From positions 372,001-436,000 of the forward strand of contig NZ_JAURVN010000004.1 of assembly GCF_030655415.1 (NCBI RefSeq): DNA of 64,000 nucleotides. The letters run 5' to 3'. Within the stretch, counting starts at the first letter, position 1; each line of letters begins with the position of its first letter. The DNA comes from Herminiimonas sp. GTDB lineage: Bacteria > Pseudomonadota > Gammaproteobacteria > Burkholderiales > Burkholderiaceae. Both the position numbers and the translations under genes were made by a program. Shown here one piece after another: positions 47,564-57,133 of the stretch. The notes below the pieces were generated by a model, which saw nothing but the letters and a program-made list of their open reading frames with translations, searched no databases and was not told the DNA's origin.

Positions 47564-48294
47564 TTAGCGACAATTTCGACGAATTGGTGAAAACAACGAT
47601 CGCGACGCTACAACGCGTCGCCGATAAGTTTTCGCCTGCGGTTTTTGCATCAAGTCTCGCAGCAGAAGATCAAGTGCTGACCGACATGATCTTGCGCAAC
47701 AAGCTGCAACACAAGTTAAGCATCTTCACTCTGGAAACGGGTCGCTTGCATGCAGAAACTTTGGCTGTGCTTGATCGCATCAAGGAAACCTACGATTACG
47801 AGGTCACGTCATATCGTCCGCAACCGGAAGCCGTCGAAGCCTACGTCAAGCAAAACGGTTTGAATGCGTTTTACGAAAGCGTGGACATGCGCAAGGAATG
47901 CTGCCGCATCCGCAAGGTCGAGCCGCTGAATCGTGCGTTGAAAGGCAATCGTTCGTGGGTTACAGGCCAACGCCGTGCGCAATCGACGACACGTGCCGCG
48001 CTGGATGTGCAAGAGCAGGATGAAGCGCACGACATGATCAAGTTCAATCCGCTCGCGGATTGGTCGGAAGAAGATGTCTGGCATTACATACACAGCAACA
48101 ATGTGCCATACAACGTATTGCACGACCGCGGCTTTCCATCGATAGGCTGCGAACCATGCACACGCGCGATTCAAGCTGGCGAAGATGTACGCGCCGGTCG
48201 CTGGTGGTGGGAAAACCCGGAATCGAAAGAATGCGGTTTGCACGTCGTCGACGGCAAGCTGATCAGAATTAAACCAGTAGCAACTAACGCTTAA
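47560..48294 (+). CDS. cysH: Adenylyl-sulfate (APS) reductase, thioredoxin-type with 4Fe-4S
   Basis: Enzyme of 244 residues that reduces activated sulfate to sulfite. It carries both cysteine pairs that bind the Fe-S cluster of APS reductases, C114-C115 (KECCRIRKV) and C197/C200 (IGCEPCTRA), plus the C-terminal catalytic ECGLH (C225). PAPS reductases of the E. coli kind lack the two pairs, so APS is the substrate and no cysC kinase is needed; none is seen here. It overlaps the DUF934 stop by 4 bp and is followed by cysD. Confidence 0.95.
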   Translation: MISDNFDELVKTTIATLQRVADKFSPAVFASSLAAEDQVLTDMILRNKLQHKLSIFTLETGRLHAETLAVLDRIKETYDYEVTSYRPQPEAVEAYVKQNGLNAFYESVDMRKECCRIRKVEPLNRALKGNRSWVTGQRRAQSTTRAALDVQEQDEAHDMIKFNPLADWSEEDVWHYIHSNNVPYNVLHDRGFPSIGCEPCTRAIQAGEDVRAGRWWWENPESKECGLHVVDGKLIRIKPVATNA

Positions 48295-48300
48295 GATCCT

Positions 48301-49236
48301 ATGAACACAGTAGTCGATAAATTATTTCTCGATGCAGCCAGCAATAAACATCTGGACTGGCTCGAATCCGAAGCGATCCATATCATGCGCGAAGTCGCAG
48401 CGGAATGCGCCAACCCTGCGTTGCTGTTTTCGGGCGGCAAAGATTCGGTTGTGATGTTGCGTCTGGCTGAAAAAGCCTTTCGTCCGGGTAAATTCCCATT
48501 CCCATTAGTGCACATCGATACCGGTCACAACTTCGACGAAGTGATTGCCTTCCGCGACAAGCGCGCTGCTGAACTCGGCGAACGTTTGATCGTCGGTTCG
48601 GTAGAAGATTCGATCAAGCGCGGCACCGTACGCCTGCGTAATCCACTGACCGATTCACGCAACGCGGCGCAAGCTGTGACGCTGCTGGAAACGATCGCTG
48701 AATATAAATTCGACGCGTGCATCGGTGGTGCACGTCGCGATGAAGAAAAAGCCCGCGCCAAAGAACGCATCTTTTCGTTCCGCGATGAATTCGGCCAATG
48801 GAATCCAAAAGCGCAACGTCCTGAACTCTGGGACCTGTACAACACCCGCGTACATCCGGGCGAAAACATGCGCGTGTTCCCGATCTCGAACTGGACAGAA
48901 CTCGACGTGTGGCAATACATCGCACGCGAAAAACTTGAACTGCCATCGATCTATTTCGCACATCAACGCCAAGTCATTCCACGCAACGGCTTGCTGGTGC
49001 CACTGACACCGTTGACTCCAGCCAAAGATGGCGAAACAGTTGAAACACAAACTGTCCGTTTCCGTACCGTAGGCGATATTTCGTGCACCTGCCCTGTGTC
49101 ATCGGACGCAGACACAGTTGACGCGATCATTGCAGAAACCGCAGTCACCCAAATCACCGAGCGCGGCGCAACCCGCATGGACGATCAAACGTCCGAAGCA
49201 TCGATGGAAAAACGTAAAAAAGAAGGATATTTCTGA
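48301..49236 (+). CDS. cysD: Sulfate adenylyltransferase subunit 2
   Basis: Small subunit of ATP sulfurylase, 311 residues, which makes APS from sulfate and ATP. The PP-loop is LFSGGKDSVVMLRLA, followed by HIDTGHNFDEVIAFRD and GGARRDEEKARAKERIFSFR. The C-terminal part ends with SEASMEKRKKEGYF, as in other CysD proteins. It starts six bases after the cysH stop and its final base overlaps the first base of cysN. Confidence 0.97.
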   Translation: MNTVVDKLFLDAASNKHLDWLESEAIHIMREVAAECANPALLFSGGKDSVVMLRLAEKAFRPGKFPFPLVHIDTGHNFDEVIAFRDKRAAELGERLIVGSVEDSIKRGTVRLRNPLTDSRNAAQAVTLLETIAEYKFDACIGGARRDEEKARAKERIFSFRDEFGQWNPKAQRPELWDLYNTRVHPGENMRVFPISNWTELDVWQYIAREKLELPSIYFAHQRQVIPRNGLLVPLTPLTPAKDGETVETQTVRFRTVGDISCTCPVSSDADTVDAIIAETAVTQITERGATRMDDQTSEASMEKRKKEGYF

Positions 49237-50561
49237 TGAGTGCCCAATTGAACGCTGCCGTCGTTGAAAAGAAATCGGCAGAACGCGGCTTGCTGCGCTT
49301 CATTACTGCTGGTTCCGTCGATGATGGTAAAAGCACACTGATCGGCCGCCTGCTGTTCGACAGCAAAGGTATTTTTGCCGATCAACTGGATGCGATGTCG
49401 CGCGCCAAACACAAACGTACAGTCGGCGATACCATCGATCTGTCCTTGCTGACCGACGGTCTGGAAGCAGAACGCGAACAAGGCATCACGATTGACGTTG
49501 CGTATCGCTATTTCGCCACGCCAAAACGCAAGTTCATCATCGCCGATACACCAGGCCACGAACAGTACACCCGCAATATGGTGACCGGCGCATCAACTGC
49601 CGATGCAGTGATCATTCTGATCGACGTCTCCAAAGTAAAACTCGGCGACGACGGCAGTGTTGAATTGCTGATTCAAACCAAACGTCATTCGACGATTGCA
49701 CACTTGCTGCAAATCGAACACGTGATCGTCGCTGTCAACAAGATGGATCTGGTCAACTACGATCAAACTACTTATGACCGTATCGTTGCAGCTTACGCAG
49801 AGTTTGCGAAAACACTGGGCTTGAAGGATATCCACCCAATTCCATTGTCAGCACTGGCTGGCGACAATGTTGTCACTCGTGGCGCAAAACTGGATTGGTA
49901 TCAAGGTCCAACCCTGATCGAATTGCTGGAATCGTTGAGCGTTTATGACGAGTCACATGACGAACCATTCCGCTTCCCGGTTCAACTGGTCGCGCGTCAC
50001 AACGGTCATGAAGCCGATGACTTCCGTGGTTACATGGGACGTATCGAAGCTGGCAAAGTCAGTAAGGGCGACAAGCTCGTCGTGCAACCTAGCGGCCACA
50101 CAGCGACCGTCAAGGATATTCAAACCCTGGATGGCTCCCTGGAATATGCAGTGGTCGGTCAATCGATCACCTTGCTGCTGGAAGAGCATGTCGATATTTC
50201 ACGCGGCGATATGCTGTCGGCTGCCAGCCGTCCTGCTGAACTGCTGAAAACCGTCAACGCTGATTTGTGCTGGTTGTCGGAAGAGCCCTTGGATGTGCGT
50301 CGCAAATACTGGTTGAAACATACAACCCGTCAAGTCGCGGCACGCATCACCAAGATCGACACGCTGCTCGACATCAACACGCAAGAAAAACGTCCAGCCG
50401 ATGAAGTCAAACTCAACGGTATCGCCAGCGTTACGATCAATGTGCAACAACCATTGGCTGCTGATGCGTATGAAGAAATCCGCTCGACTGGCGCCTTCAT
50501 TTTGATCGATGAAGTCACGCATCAAACCGTCGCAGCCGGCATGATCCGTCTGACGAAATAA
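49236..50561 (+). CDS. cysN: Sulfate adenylyltransferase subunit 1 (GTPase)
   Basis: GTPase subunit of ATP sulfurylase, 441 residues; GTP hydrolysis drives APS formation by CysD. G1 is AGSVDDGKSTLIGRLL at about 25-40, G3 DTPGHEQYTRNM, and G4 NKMDLV. Beta-barrel domains as in EF-Tu follow (FRGYMGRIEAGKVSKGD). It ends before a CysC kinase domain would start, so this is the short, unfused form, consistent with direct use of APS by CysH. The SUMT gene follows after 27 bp. Confidence 0.97.
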   Translation: MSAQLNAAVVEKKSAERGLLRFITAGSVDDGKSTLIGRLLFDSKGIFADQLDAMSRAKHKRTVGDTIDLSLLTDGLEAEREQGITIDVAYRYFATPKRKFIIADTPGHEQYTRNMVTGASTADAVIILIDVSKVKLGDDGSVELLIQTKRHSTIAHLLQIEHVIVAVNKMDLVNYDQTTYDRIVAAYAEFAKTLGLKDIHPIPLSALAGDNVVTRGAKLDWYQGPTLIELLESLSVYDESHDEPFRFPVQLVARHNGHEADDFRGYMGRIEAGKVSKGDKLVVQPSGHTATVKDIQTLDGSLEYAVVGQSITLLLEEHVDISRGDMLSAASRPAELLKTVNADLCWLSEEPLDVRRKYWLKHTTRQVAARITKIDTLLDINTQEKRPADEVKLNGIASVTINVQQPLAADAYEEIRSTGAFILIDEVTHQTVAAGMIRLTK

Positions 50562-50588
50562 ACTCCTAGACAAATTAAGTAGCACAGC

Positions 50589-51323
50589 ATGACGCAAGCA
50601 GAAAAAACGTACGGTAAGGTTTATTTGATCGGTGCCGGCCCCGGTGCCGTCGATTTAATTACCGTACGTGGTGCGCGCATTCTGGCGCAAGCCGATGTCG
50701 TGTTGCACGATGCCTTGGTCACCGCCGACATGCTGGCGTTGTGTCCGGAGGCGGAGAAAATTTCCGTCGGCAAGCGCAGTGGTCAGCGCTCTACTGCACA
50801 AATTGCAATCAATCAGCTACTAATCGACTGCGCAGAAAAATACAAATTGATCGTGCGCCTGAAAGGTGGCGACCCGATGCTATTCGGACGTGCCGATGAA
50901 GAATTGCACGCGCTGGAATCGCACGGCATAGAAGTTGAAATCATTCCCGGCATCACCACCGCTTTCGCCGCAGCAGCAGCGACACAGCAACCGCTCACCA
51001 AGCGCGGTGTCGCCCGCAGCATTGCCTTCTTCACGTCAGCCACCGCACCCAATCAGCCAAATGAATTGACGCTACCGGATTGCGATACCTTGATTCAGTA
51101 CATGGGTGGTCGCGAAGCCATCGTCACTGCGCAAAAATTGCTAGAGCAAGGACGTTCACCGGCCTTGCCGGTTGTCATCGTGGAAAACTGCAGCCTGGAA
51201 AATCAGCGCATCCTGCGCATGACCTTGCATGACCTGGAACAGGGATTGGGGGATTGCGAAGGACCGGTGCTGGTGATGATAGGTGAAGCGATGGCGGAAC
51301 GCAGCACTTCAAAAATAAATTAA
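50589..51323 (+). CDS. cobA: Uroporphyrinogen-III C-methyltransferase (SUMT)
   Basis: Methylates uroporphyrinogen III twice with SAM to give precorrin-2, the first step to siroheme. Protein of 244 residues in the single-domain form, with none of the CysG-type dehydrogenase/ferrochelatase region. Motifs are VYLIGAGPGAVDLITVRGARIL at the start, VRLKGGDPMLFGRADEEL and PGITTAFAAAAA. As the last gene of the cys row it supplies the siroheme that CysI needs. The next gene, on the other strand, is a likely sirohydrochlorin chelatase. Confidence 0.95.
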   Translation: MTQAEKTYGKVYLIGAGPGAVDLITVRGARILAQADVVLHDALVTADMLALCPEAEKISVGKRSGQRSTAQIAINQLLIDCAEKYKLIVRLKGGDPMLFGRADEELHALESHGIEVEIIPGITTAFAAAAATQQPLTKRGVARSIAFFTSATAPNQPNELTLPDCDTLIQYMGGREAIVTAQKLLEQGRSPALPVVIVENCSLENQRILRMTLHDLEQGLGDCEGPVLVMIGEAMAERSTSKIN

Positions 51324-51333
51324 CTTCAGCTAA

Positions 51334-51714
51334 TTAATCGATAGCACTGACGCAATAAGTCGCCATTGCATTCAACACTTGCGGGTCTTCACCCACCGCA
51401 CCAGCAATCTTGAACGACAGCGCTGGATAAGTCGTTTTCAGCTCATCAATAATCAAAGGCAGGTCACGCAATACATGGCCGCCCTGCCCGAGAAATACCG
51501 GCACGATCGTCACGTCATCAACGCCCGCGCTCACTAGTTCAGGGACAAGTTCCGGCAAACGCGGCGACATCAATTCCAGAAAAGCCAGTGAAACCGTCAG
51601 TTCAGGCGACTGCGATTGCACAATTCCCTGCAAGCGTTTAAACGGTTCGGCCCAACGTGGATCGCGTGCGCCATGTGCGAATAAAACTAAAGCGCGTTTT
51701 TGTGAAGTTGTCAT
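51334..51714 (-). CDS. Small CbiX-type sirohydrochlorin chelatase
   Basis: Single-domain chelatase of 126 residues from ATG 51714 (MTTSQKRALVLFAHGARDP); an upstream ATG would lie inside lptG. The metal-binding histidines are in LFAHGARD and FLGQGGHVLRDLP. Small CbiX proteins insert cobalt, nickel or iron in cyclic tetrapyrroles. Beside the SUMT gene and sulfite reductase, iron insertion for siroheme is the best guess. It is the last gene of the lptF-lptG row, starting just 2 bp before the lptG stop, and converges on the SUMT gene with only 10 bp between stops and no visible terminator. Confidence 0.88.
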   Translation of the reverse strand: MTTSQKRALVLFAHGARDPRWAEPFKRLQGIVQSQSPELTVSLAFLELMSPRLPELVPELVSAGVDDVTIVPVFLGQGGHVLRDLPLIIDELKTTYPALSFKIAGAVGEDPQVLNAMATYCVSAID

Positions 51715-51716
51715 CT

Positions 51717-52865
51717 CTAATGCCTTTCCACCCATAACAAAGCGCCGATCGCGGCCATCAAGAATAAGAGACTAGGCAGAATCGCGGTCGCAAATGGCGG
51801 CCACGTATTCAGCAAACCCAAATGCGAGAACAGGCTGTTAATCAATTGGAAGCTGACACCGATCATGATGCCGGTAAAAATCTTCAAGCTGACGCCGCCG
51901 GAGCGGAAGTGCAGATAAGCGAACGGCAATGCCAGCGCCATCATGACGAAGACTGCAAATGGATAAACCACTTTCTTCCACAAGGCAATTTCATAGCGCG
52001 CAGTTTCGCGATTATTTTCGGACAGGTATTGCGTGTAATTAACTAGATCGTAAGCCGACATTTTGGCTGGGTCAGAGAAACCAACCGACAGAATTTCCGG
52101 TGTCACTTCAGAGATCAAGGACTTGCTGGCAAATTTCTTGGTCGAGATTGCAGTTGTAATATCGGATGCCACCGTCGCACCCATCAATTGCGTTTCGCCA
52201 AAAGTCGCTTCCGAGCCGTCGGACAGATTCCAGTTATTGGCACCGGTGTAAGTCGCCGTCGCCGCAGTAATCAATGCGGTCAGATGAAAGTTACGATTGA
52301 ATTCATAAATTTTCAGATCAAGCAATTTGCCATCAGGCTGCACCGTACGCACATTCAAAAAGCGCGAACCGATGACTTCGCCTTCAGCGCCATTGGCACG
52401 TATCAAATCCTTGGTCCACAACCCGGAGCGAAACTCCTGCGACAAGGAACCGCCCTGATTCAATGTTCTGATTTTTTCCGCCGTCGATGATGAAATCGGC
52501 ACGATAAATTCACCAAACACAAACGTCGTGATCGCAAACACCACGCCAATCTTCACCAGCATCAAGCCAGCCATGCCGGTCGACATACTGGATGCGCGCA
52601 TGATCGTGAACTCCGAACGTGCTGCAAATTGCGACAGCGTCCAGATGGTGCCGATCAACGCCGCAATCGGCATCAGCTCATAGAGATAACCCGGCATAGA
52701 CAACAGCACGAACAGCAACGCATGTTGAATCTTGTAACCACCATGACCAACTGATTTCAACTCAGCGATCAAATCGAAAAAGCCGAACAACGCCAGGAAG
52801 GCGATCAATACGAAGATCACCGAGCGACCGATTTCGGCTGCGAAATATTTTTGCAGGATTCTCAT
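51717..52865 (-). CDS. lptG: LPS export permease LptG
   Basis: Inner-membrane subunit of the LptB2FG transporter that extracts lipopolysaccharide and passes it to LptC/LptA. Protein of 382 residues from ATG 52865 (MRILQKYFAAEIGRSVIFV), with six predicted membrane helices: two or three at the start, a periplasmic beta-jellyroll at about 130-265, and three at the end. A 46-codon frame extension upstream lies inside lptF and is not used. The start overlaps the lptF stop by 4 bp. Confidence 0.95.
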   Translation of the reverse strand: MRILQKYFAAEIGRSVIFVLIAFLALFGFFDLIAELKSVGHGGYKIQHALLFVLLSMPGYLYELMPIAALIGTIWTLSQFAARSEFTIMRASSMSTGMAGLMLVKIGVVFAITTFVFGEFIVPISSSTAEKIRTLNQGGSLSQEFRSGLWTKDLIRANGAEGEVIGSRFLNVRTVQPDGKLLDLKIYEFNRNFHLTALITAATATYTGANNWNLSDGSEATFGETQLMGATVASDITTAISTKKFASKSLISEVTPEILSVGFSDPAKMSAYDLVNYTQYLSENNRETARYEIALWKKVVYPFAVFVMMALALPFAYLHFRSGGVSLKIFTGIMIGVSFQLINSLFSHLGLLNTWPPFATAILPSLLFLMAAIGALLWVERH

Positions 52866-53992
52866 GATGCAGCCCGACGCATGAAGTAAGCGCGCTTGAT
52901 CATGGCCCACACAACGAGTGGGTGATAGCGACTGTTCACCTTCAAGCGCCATGAAAAGAAGATGACGACCACCAGCAATGCCACCAGATGCACTGGCCAC
53001 CAAGCCAGCATCAAGGAGCTACGACTTTGCACGACCGTCGCTTGCGCATAGCTCAGCATATTGCTGTAAAAAACGAAAAGGAATAAGGCGATCAACAAAT
53101 TGGCAGAACGACCACCACGTGGATTGACGAAGCCCAAAGGAATAGCCAGCAACATCAGCAAGACGCCCATCAGCGGCAAGGACACACGCCACAAAATTTC
53201 GCCATCATTGAAGTTATTGCGCGTACGTAAAAGTTCTCGTGTCGACAAGGCGCGAGCCGACGTATCGCCGACCAGCGCGCTTGATTTGCTTGCTACCAAT
53301 ACGCCATAACGATCGAATTCCATCAATTGAAAATCGGATTGAGTCGGCACGCCGTCGTAACGTCGGCCCTGGTGCATGACCAGAAACTTGTCGCCGTTCG
53401 GATCAACTTCGACCGTGCCTTCTTTCGCGACCACTACGCTGGTTTTGCCATTGCGCACGCTACTGACGAAAATATTTCTAACCTTGGTTGCGTCGCCAGC
53501 TACGCCTTCAACGAAGAAGACGCGATTGGAGGATGACGATTCCTGAAACTTGCCGGGCGAAACCCGTGCGATGTCTTCGCGATTTGCGTAGCGTTCTTTA
53601 TACACAGCGCTTTGCTGATTCGACCAGGGCGTCAAAAAAAGACTGAGCATGGCGGTCATGAACACAATCGGCAAACTGAACATCAGCACCGGCTTGATCC
53701 AGCGCGATAGGCTCAGGCCGGAGGCAAACCACACCACCATTTCAGAATCCTGATAGCTGCGCGTAACGACCAGCAAGACCGACATGAAGCCGGCCAGATT
53801 TAAAATAATTGGTAAATAGTTGAGTGCAGAAAACCCGATCAGGGCAACCACATCGGCGGACGCAACTTTGCCGCCCGCAGCCTGCCCCAGGATACGAATC
53901 AACATCACAGTGATCGTAATAGTAAAAAGGGTGGTGAAGACGGCGCCAGCGGTGTTAAGCAAGTCGCGTCTAAGCGCGCGCTGAAAAATCAT
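52862..53992 (-). CDS. lptF: LPS export permease LptF
   Basis: Partner permease of LptG, 376 residues from ATG 53992 (MIFQRALRRDLLNTAGAVF), the typical LptF start. It shows the same plan: N-terminal helices, a periplasmic jellyroll region (EGVAGDATKVRNIFVSSV) and C-terminal helices (LPLMGVLLMLLAIPLGF, LIALFLFVFYSNML). It is first in the lptF-lptG-cbiX row and stands head-to-head with pepA, only 39 bp apart, so its promoter must extend into the pepA coding region. Confidence 0.95.
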   Translation of the reverse strand: MIFQRALRRDLLNTAGAVFTTLFTITITVMLIRILGQAAGGKVASADVVALIGFSALNYLPIILNLAGFMSVLLVVTRSYQDSEMVVWFASGLSLSRWIKPVLMFSLPIVFMTAMLSLFLTPWSNQQSAVYKERYANREDIARVSPGKFQESSSSNRVFFVEGVAGDATKVRNIFVSSVRNGKTSVVVAKEGTVEVDPNGDKFLVMHQGRRYDGVPTQSDFQLMEFDRYGVLVASKSSALVGDTSARALSTRELLRTRNNFNDGEILWRVSLPLMGVLLMLLAIPLGFVNPRGGRSANLLIALFLFVFYSNMLSYAQATVVQSRSSLMLAWWPVHLVALLVVVIFFSWRLKVNSRYHPLVVWAMIKRAYFMRRAAS

Positions 53993-54000
53993 TGGAAGGC

Positions 54001-54006
54001 TATAAT
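54001..54006 (+). promoter_or_regulatory. Candidate -10 element of pepA
   Basis: Perfect TATAAT 26 bp before the pepA ATG, leaving a leader of about 18 bases with AAGGAGAG. A -35 would lie inside the lptF start and is weak. Confidence 0.45.
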
Positions 54007-54031
54007 CGTGAATCGACAAGGAGAGTAACGC

Positions 54032-55543
54032 ATGGACTTTAGCATAAAAGCACTGGACTCAAAAAGCACTATCGCGAGTATCAAGACCGGCTGTATCGCC
54101 GTCGCTGTATTTGAGAACAAAAACCTGTCAGCCGCCGCGCAAGCCTTGAATTTGAAGGGCGACATCAGCGCCGCATTGAAGTCAGGCGACATCACCGGCA
54201 AAGCCGGCTCCACCCTTTTATTACGCGGCGTCAACGGCGTCACGGCTGAACGCGTCCTGCTGGTCGGCCTCGGCAAGGAAGAAGCCGTTAGCGAAAAAGA
54301 ATTTGCATCTGCAGTACAAGCCGTTGCGCGCACTTTTAGTTCACTAGGCGCCAGCGACGCCGTCGTCGCATTGCCATTTGATGCCGTCGCGTCCCGCGAT
54401 CCAGCATGGGCAATCCGCTGCTACGTTTTGAATGCACGCGACGCAGCCTACCGCTTTGACCGCTTGAAAAGCAAAAAAGAACCAGCACCAGTCGGCGTGA
54501 AAAAAATCACGTTTGCCGTCGCGCCAACTGCCGCCACTATTGCGAAAGAAGCGATCACACAAGCCGTAGCTGTTGCCAACGGTATCGACCTGACCAAGGA
54601 TCTTGGCAATCTTCCAGCCAACGTCTGCACCCCAACCTACTTGGCAAACACGGCCAAGAGCATGGGTAAAGAATTCAAGCTGCAGGTTGAAGTTTTAGAC
54701 CGCAAGCAATTGCAGGCGCTGAAAATGGGCAGCTTTTTGTCCGTTACCAACGGCAGCGTCGAACCACCTAAATTCATCGTCATCAAACACCTGGGCGGCA
54801 AAGCCAAGGATGCACCGACCGTACTGGTAGGCAAAGGCATCACCTTTGATTCCGGCGGTATTTCACTAAAGCCGGGCGCCGCAATGGATGAAATGAAATA
54901 CGACATGGGCGGCGCTGCTTCCGTGCTCGGCACCATGCGCGCGATTGCTGAATTGAAATTGAAACTCAACGTTATCGTCGTCGTCCCGACCTGTGAAAAC
55001 ATGCCATCCGGCAGCGCCACCAAACCCGGCGATATCGTGACCTCGATGTCTGGTCAGACAATTGAAGTATTGAACACCGATGCTGAAGGTCGTTTGGTTC
55101 TGTGCGATGCGCTGACCTATGTAGAACGCTTCAAGCCAGCAGCCGTAGTTGACGTCGCAACCTTGACCGGCGCTTGCATCACCGCGCTCGGCCATCATAA
55201 TTCCGGCCTGTTCACACGCAGCGATGATGCCCACGATGCACTCGCGAATGAATTGCTTTACGCGGGTAAAGCAGCTGGTGACACCGCATGGCGTATGCCT
55301 ATCGAGGACAGCTATCAAGAACAGTTGAAGTCGAATTTTGCCGATATGGCGAACATCGGCGGCCCGGCTGGCGGCGCAGTCACAGCAGCTTGTTTCCTCG
55401 AACGCTATACGAAGAAATACACCTGGGCGCATCTGGATATCGCCGGTACCGCGTGGAAAAGCGGCGCAGCCAAAGGCTCAACTGGCCGCCCGGTTCCATT
55501 GTTGACGACGTTCCTGATTCAACGCGCGCAAGCAGCCAAGTAA
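54032..55543 (+). CDS. pepA: Leucyl aminopeptidase (M17)
   Basis: Hexameric two-metal aminopeptidase of 503 residues, N-terminal macro-like domain plus catalytic domain. Metal-binding blocks are [29 protein letters not shown] and the hallmark [10 protein letters not shown]. The strong AAGGAGAG site supports the start. E. coli PepA also binds DNA in Xer recombination and carAB control; whether this one does is unknown. The common neighbour holC is absent. It is head-to-head with lptF, as in many proteobacteria. Confidence 0.97.
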   Translation: MDFSIKALDSKSTIASIKTGCIAVAVFENKNLSAAAQALNLKGDISAALKSGDITGKAGSTLLLRGVNGVTAERVLLVGLGKEEAVSEKEFASAVQAVARTFSSLGASDAVVALPFDAVASRDPAWAIRCYVLNARDAAYRFDRLKSKKEPAPVGVKKITFAVAPTAATIAKEAITQAVAVANGIDLTKDLGNLPANVCTPTYLANTAKSMGKEFKLQVEVLDRKQLQALKMGSFLSVTNGSVEPPKFIVIKHLGGKAKDAPTVLVGKGITFDSGGISLKPGAAMDEMKYDMGGAASVLGTMRAIAELKLKLNVIVVVPTCENMPSGSATKPGDIVTSMSGQTIEVLNTDAEGRLVLCDALTYVERFKPAAVVDVATLTGACITALGHHNSGLFTRSDDAHDALANELLYAGKAAGDTAWRMPIEDSYQEQLKSNFADMANIGGPAGGAVTAACFLERYTKKYTWAHLDIAGTAWKSGAAKGSTGRPVPLLTTFLIQRAQAAK

Positions 55544-55553
55544 TCAGATGACC

Positions 55554-55591
55554 ATGTGCGCGAGCGAAGCTTATTTCGCTGCGCACATTTT
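55554..55591 (+). terminator. Terminator-like hairpin after pepA
   Basis: ATGTGCGCGAGCGAA pairs with TTCGCT-GCGCACAT (one bulge) around GCTTAT and is followed by TTTT. Confidence 0.75.
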
Positions 55592-55622
55592 GAATCAGCC
55601 GCAGCGAATCAGTCATCACTCT

Positions 55623-55652
55623 ACGAGCGCCCTTCCGGGCCTCGTTTCGTTT
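55623..55652 (+). terminator. Second hairpin after pepA
   Basis: ACGAG-C-GCCC / GGGC-C-TCGT around TTCC, followed by TTCGTTTT, immediately before the SDR gene's ribosome-binding site. Confidence 0.5.
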
Positions 55653-55665
55653 TAAAGGAAATTCC

Positions 55666-56412
55666 ATGATCGTTTTGATCACAGGTGCAAGCTCAGGCTT
55701 CGGTGCTGAAATGGCGCGAAAATTTGTAGCGAATGGTCACAAGGTGATTGCGACCGGACGACGCACAGATAGACTCGCCGATCTCGCCGAAGAATTGGGC
55801 GCAGCAGTTTTGACAGTGGCGATGGATGTCACGGATAAAAATTCGATTAGCGCGGCCTTGGCTTCCTTGCCTAAGGAATGGCAAGAAATCGATGTACTGA
55901 TCAACAACGCCGGTCTCGCCTTAGGCGTCGCGCCCGCACAAAGCGCCTCGCTGGAACAATGGGAAACCATGATAGAGACTAACTGCAAAGGTCTGGTCAC
56001 CGTCACCCGTCTGGTCTTGCCGGATATGCTCAAGCGCAATCGTGGCACCATCATCAACATTGGTTCCAGCGCGGGCGCATACGCTTATCCTGGCGCGAAT
56101 GTGTACGGTGCGACCAAAGCTTTCGTTGCGCAATTTACGCTTAATTTGCGCGCGGATTTGGTCGGCACAGGCGTGCGTGCGACCAACCTTGCACCTGGTT
56201 TGGCTGGCGGTACCGAGTTTTCGAACGTGCGTTTGAGTGACGATACTGCGGCTGCCAAAGTGTATGAAGGCACTGTGCCTTTGAGTCCTGGCGATATTGC
56301 CGATACCGCATACTGGATCGCGACTTTGCCACCGCATGTGAATATCAATCACATTGAGATCATGCCGACCTGTCAGGGTTTTGGCCCCTTGTTCATCAAG
56401 CGCAATACCTGA
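55666..56412 (+). CDS. SDR-family NADP-dependent oxidoreductase (YdfG-like)
   Basis: Short-chain dehydrogenase of 248 residues. The nucleotide-binding motif is TGASSGFGAEMARKF, followed by TGRRTDRL that favours NADP(H), NNAGLALG, and the catalytic Ser-Tyr-Lys set (NIGSSAGAYAYPGANVYGATKAF). NHIEIMP near the end is typical of YdfG, a 3-hydroxy acid/serine dehydrogenase. The exact substrate is inferred from this resemblance. AAGGAAATTCC precedes the ATG. It is followed after 139 bp by the Tol-Pal cluster. Confidence 0.9.
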   Translation: MIVLITGASSGFGAEMARKFVANGHKVIATGRRTDRLADLAEELGAAVLTVAMDVTDKNSISAALASLPKEWQEIDVLINNAGLALGVAPAQSASLEQWETMIETNCKGLVTVTRLVLPDMLKRNRGTIINIGSSAGAYAYPGANVYGATKAFVAQFTLNLRADLVGTGVRATNLAPGLAGGTEFSNVRLSDDTAAAKVYEGTVPLSPGDIADTAYWIATLPPHVNINHIEIMPTCQGFGPLFIKRNT

Positions 56413-56551
56413 ATCTAGAGAACTCCGAGCAAGAAGCAAATTGGGTGTGACAGGTAACAAACTTGTCATGCCCAATCAAACTCATCGATAATTGCGCATC
56501 CACAGATAATCATGGCAAGCCGCTCAGGCGCTGCCACCTCAAGGTCAACAG

Positions 56552-56977
56552 ATGCCGTCAAATTTTACGTGGACCATCCGCGTCTACTATGAAGATACCG
56601 ATGCCGGTGGCGTCGTGTTCTATGCAAATTACCTGAAGTTTTTTGAACGGGCGCGCACCGAATGGCTGCGCAGTGCTGGCATCAACCAGCAAATCATGAC
56701 TGAAACGCATGCTGTGATGTTCGTGGTCAAGAGCACCGCGGTCGACTATCACGCTCCGGCGAAACTGGATAATGAACTCAAATTGACTGTCGTAGTCGAA
56801 AAGATGGGCCGCGCTTCGGTACAATTCGTGCAACAAGCTTGGCGCATCAATGGCGACAGCGAAGAACTGCTGGCGACTGGACGTATCAAAGTCGGTTGCG
56901 TCGATACATTGCGGTTCCGTCCTAGCGAAATTCCGCAGGAAGTTATGCAAGCGATCAATACTATTGAAGCAGCGTGA
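56552..56977 (+). CDS. ybgC: Tol-Pal-associated acyl-CoA thioesterase YbgC
   Basis: Hot-dog-fold thioesterase of 141 residues. The active-site stretch VYYEDTDAGGVVFYANYLKFFERARTEWLR is the YbgC signature (split here for length: EDTDAGGVVFYANYL is the core). It acts on acyl-CoA or acyl-ACP and is thought to influence phospholipid supply. It is the usual first gene of the Tol-Pal cluster, with tolQ 156 bp downstream. Confidence 0.95.
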   Translation: MPSNFTWTIRVYYEDTDAGGVVFYANYLKFFERARTEWLRSAGINQQIMTETHAVMFVVKSTAVDYHAPAKLDNELKLTVVVEKMGRASVQFVQQAWRINGDSEELLATGRIKVGCVDTLRFRPSEIPQEVMQAINTIEAA

Positions 56978-57133
56978 TTGCGCTTTTACAGTAGCCGGCT
57001 AGCGACCAGTTCCACAGACGTAAAGAAGCATTAAAGAAGCACCTAAAGATAAACCAGTAGTTGCACGACCAAACCGCACAGCCCCCTGCCAGTTGCGCAT
57101 ACAATTGATCAAATTCGACTAAACCACACTTCC

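Noticed and set aside
52866..53003. Upstream extension of lptG by 46 codons
   Set aside because: It lies inside lptF and has no similarity to LptG; the ATG at 52865 gives the standard N-terminus and a 4-bp overlap typical of lptF-lptG.
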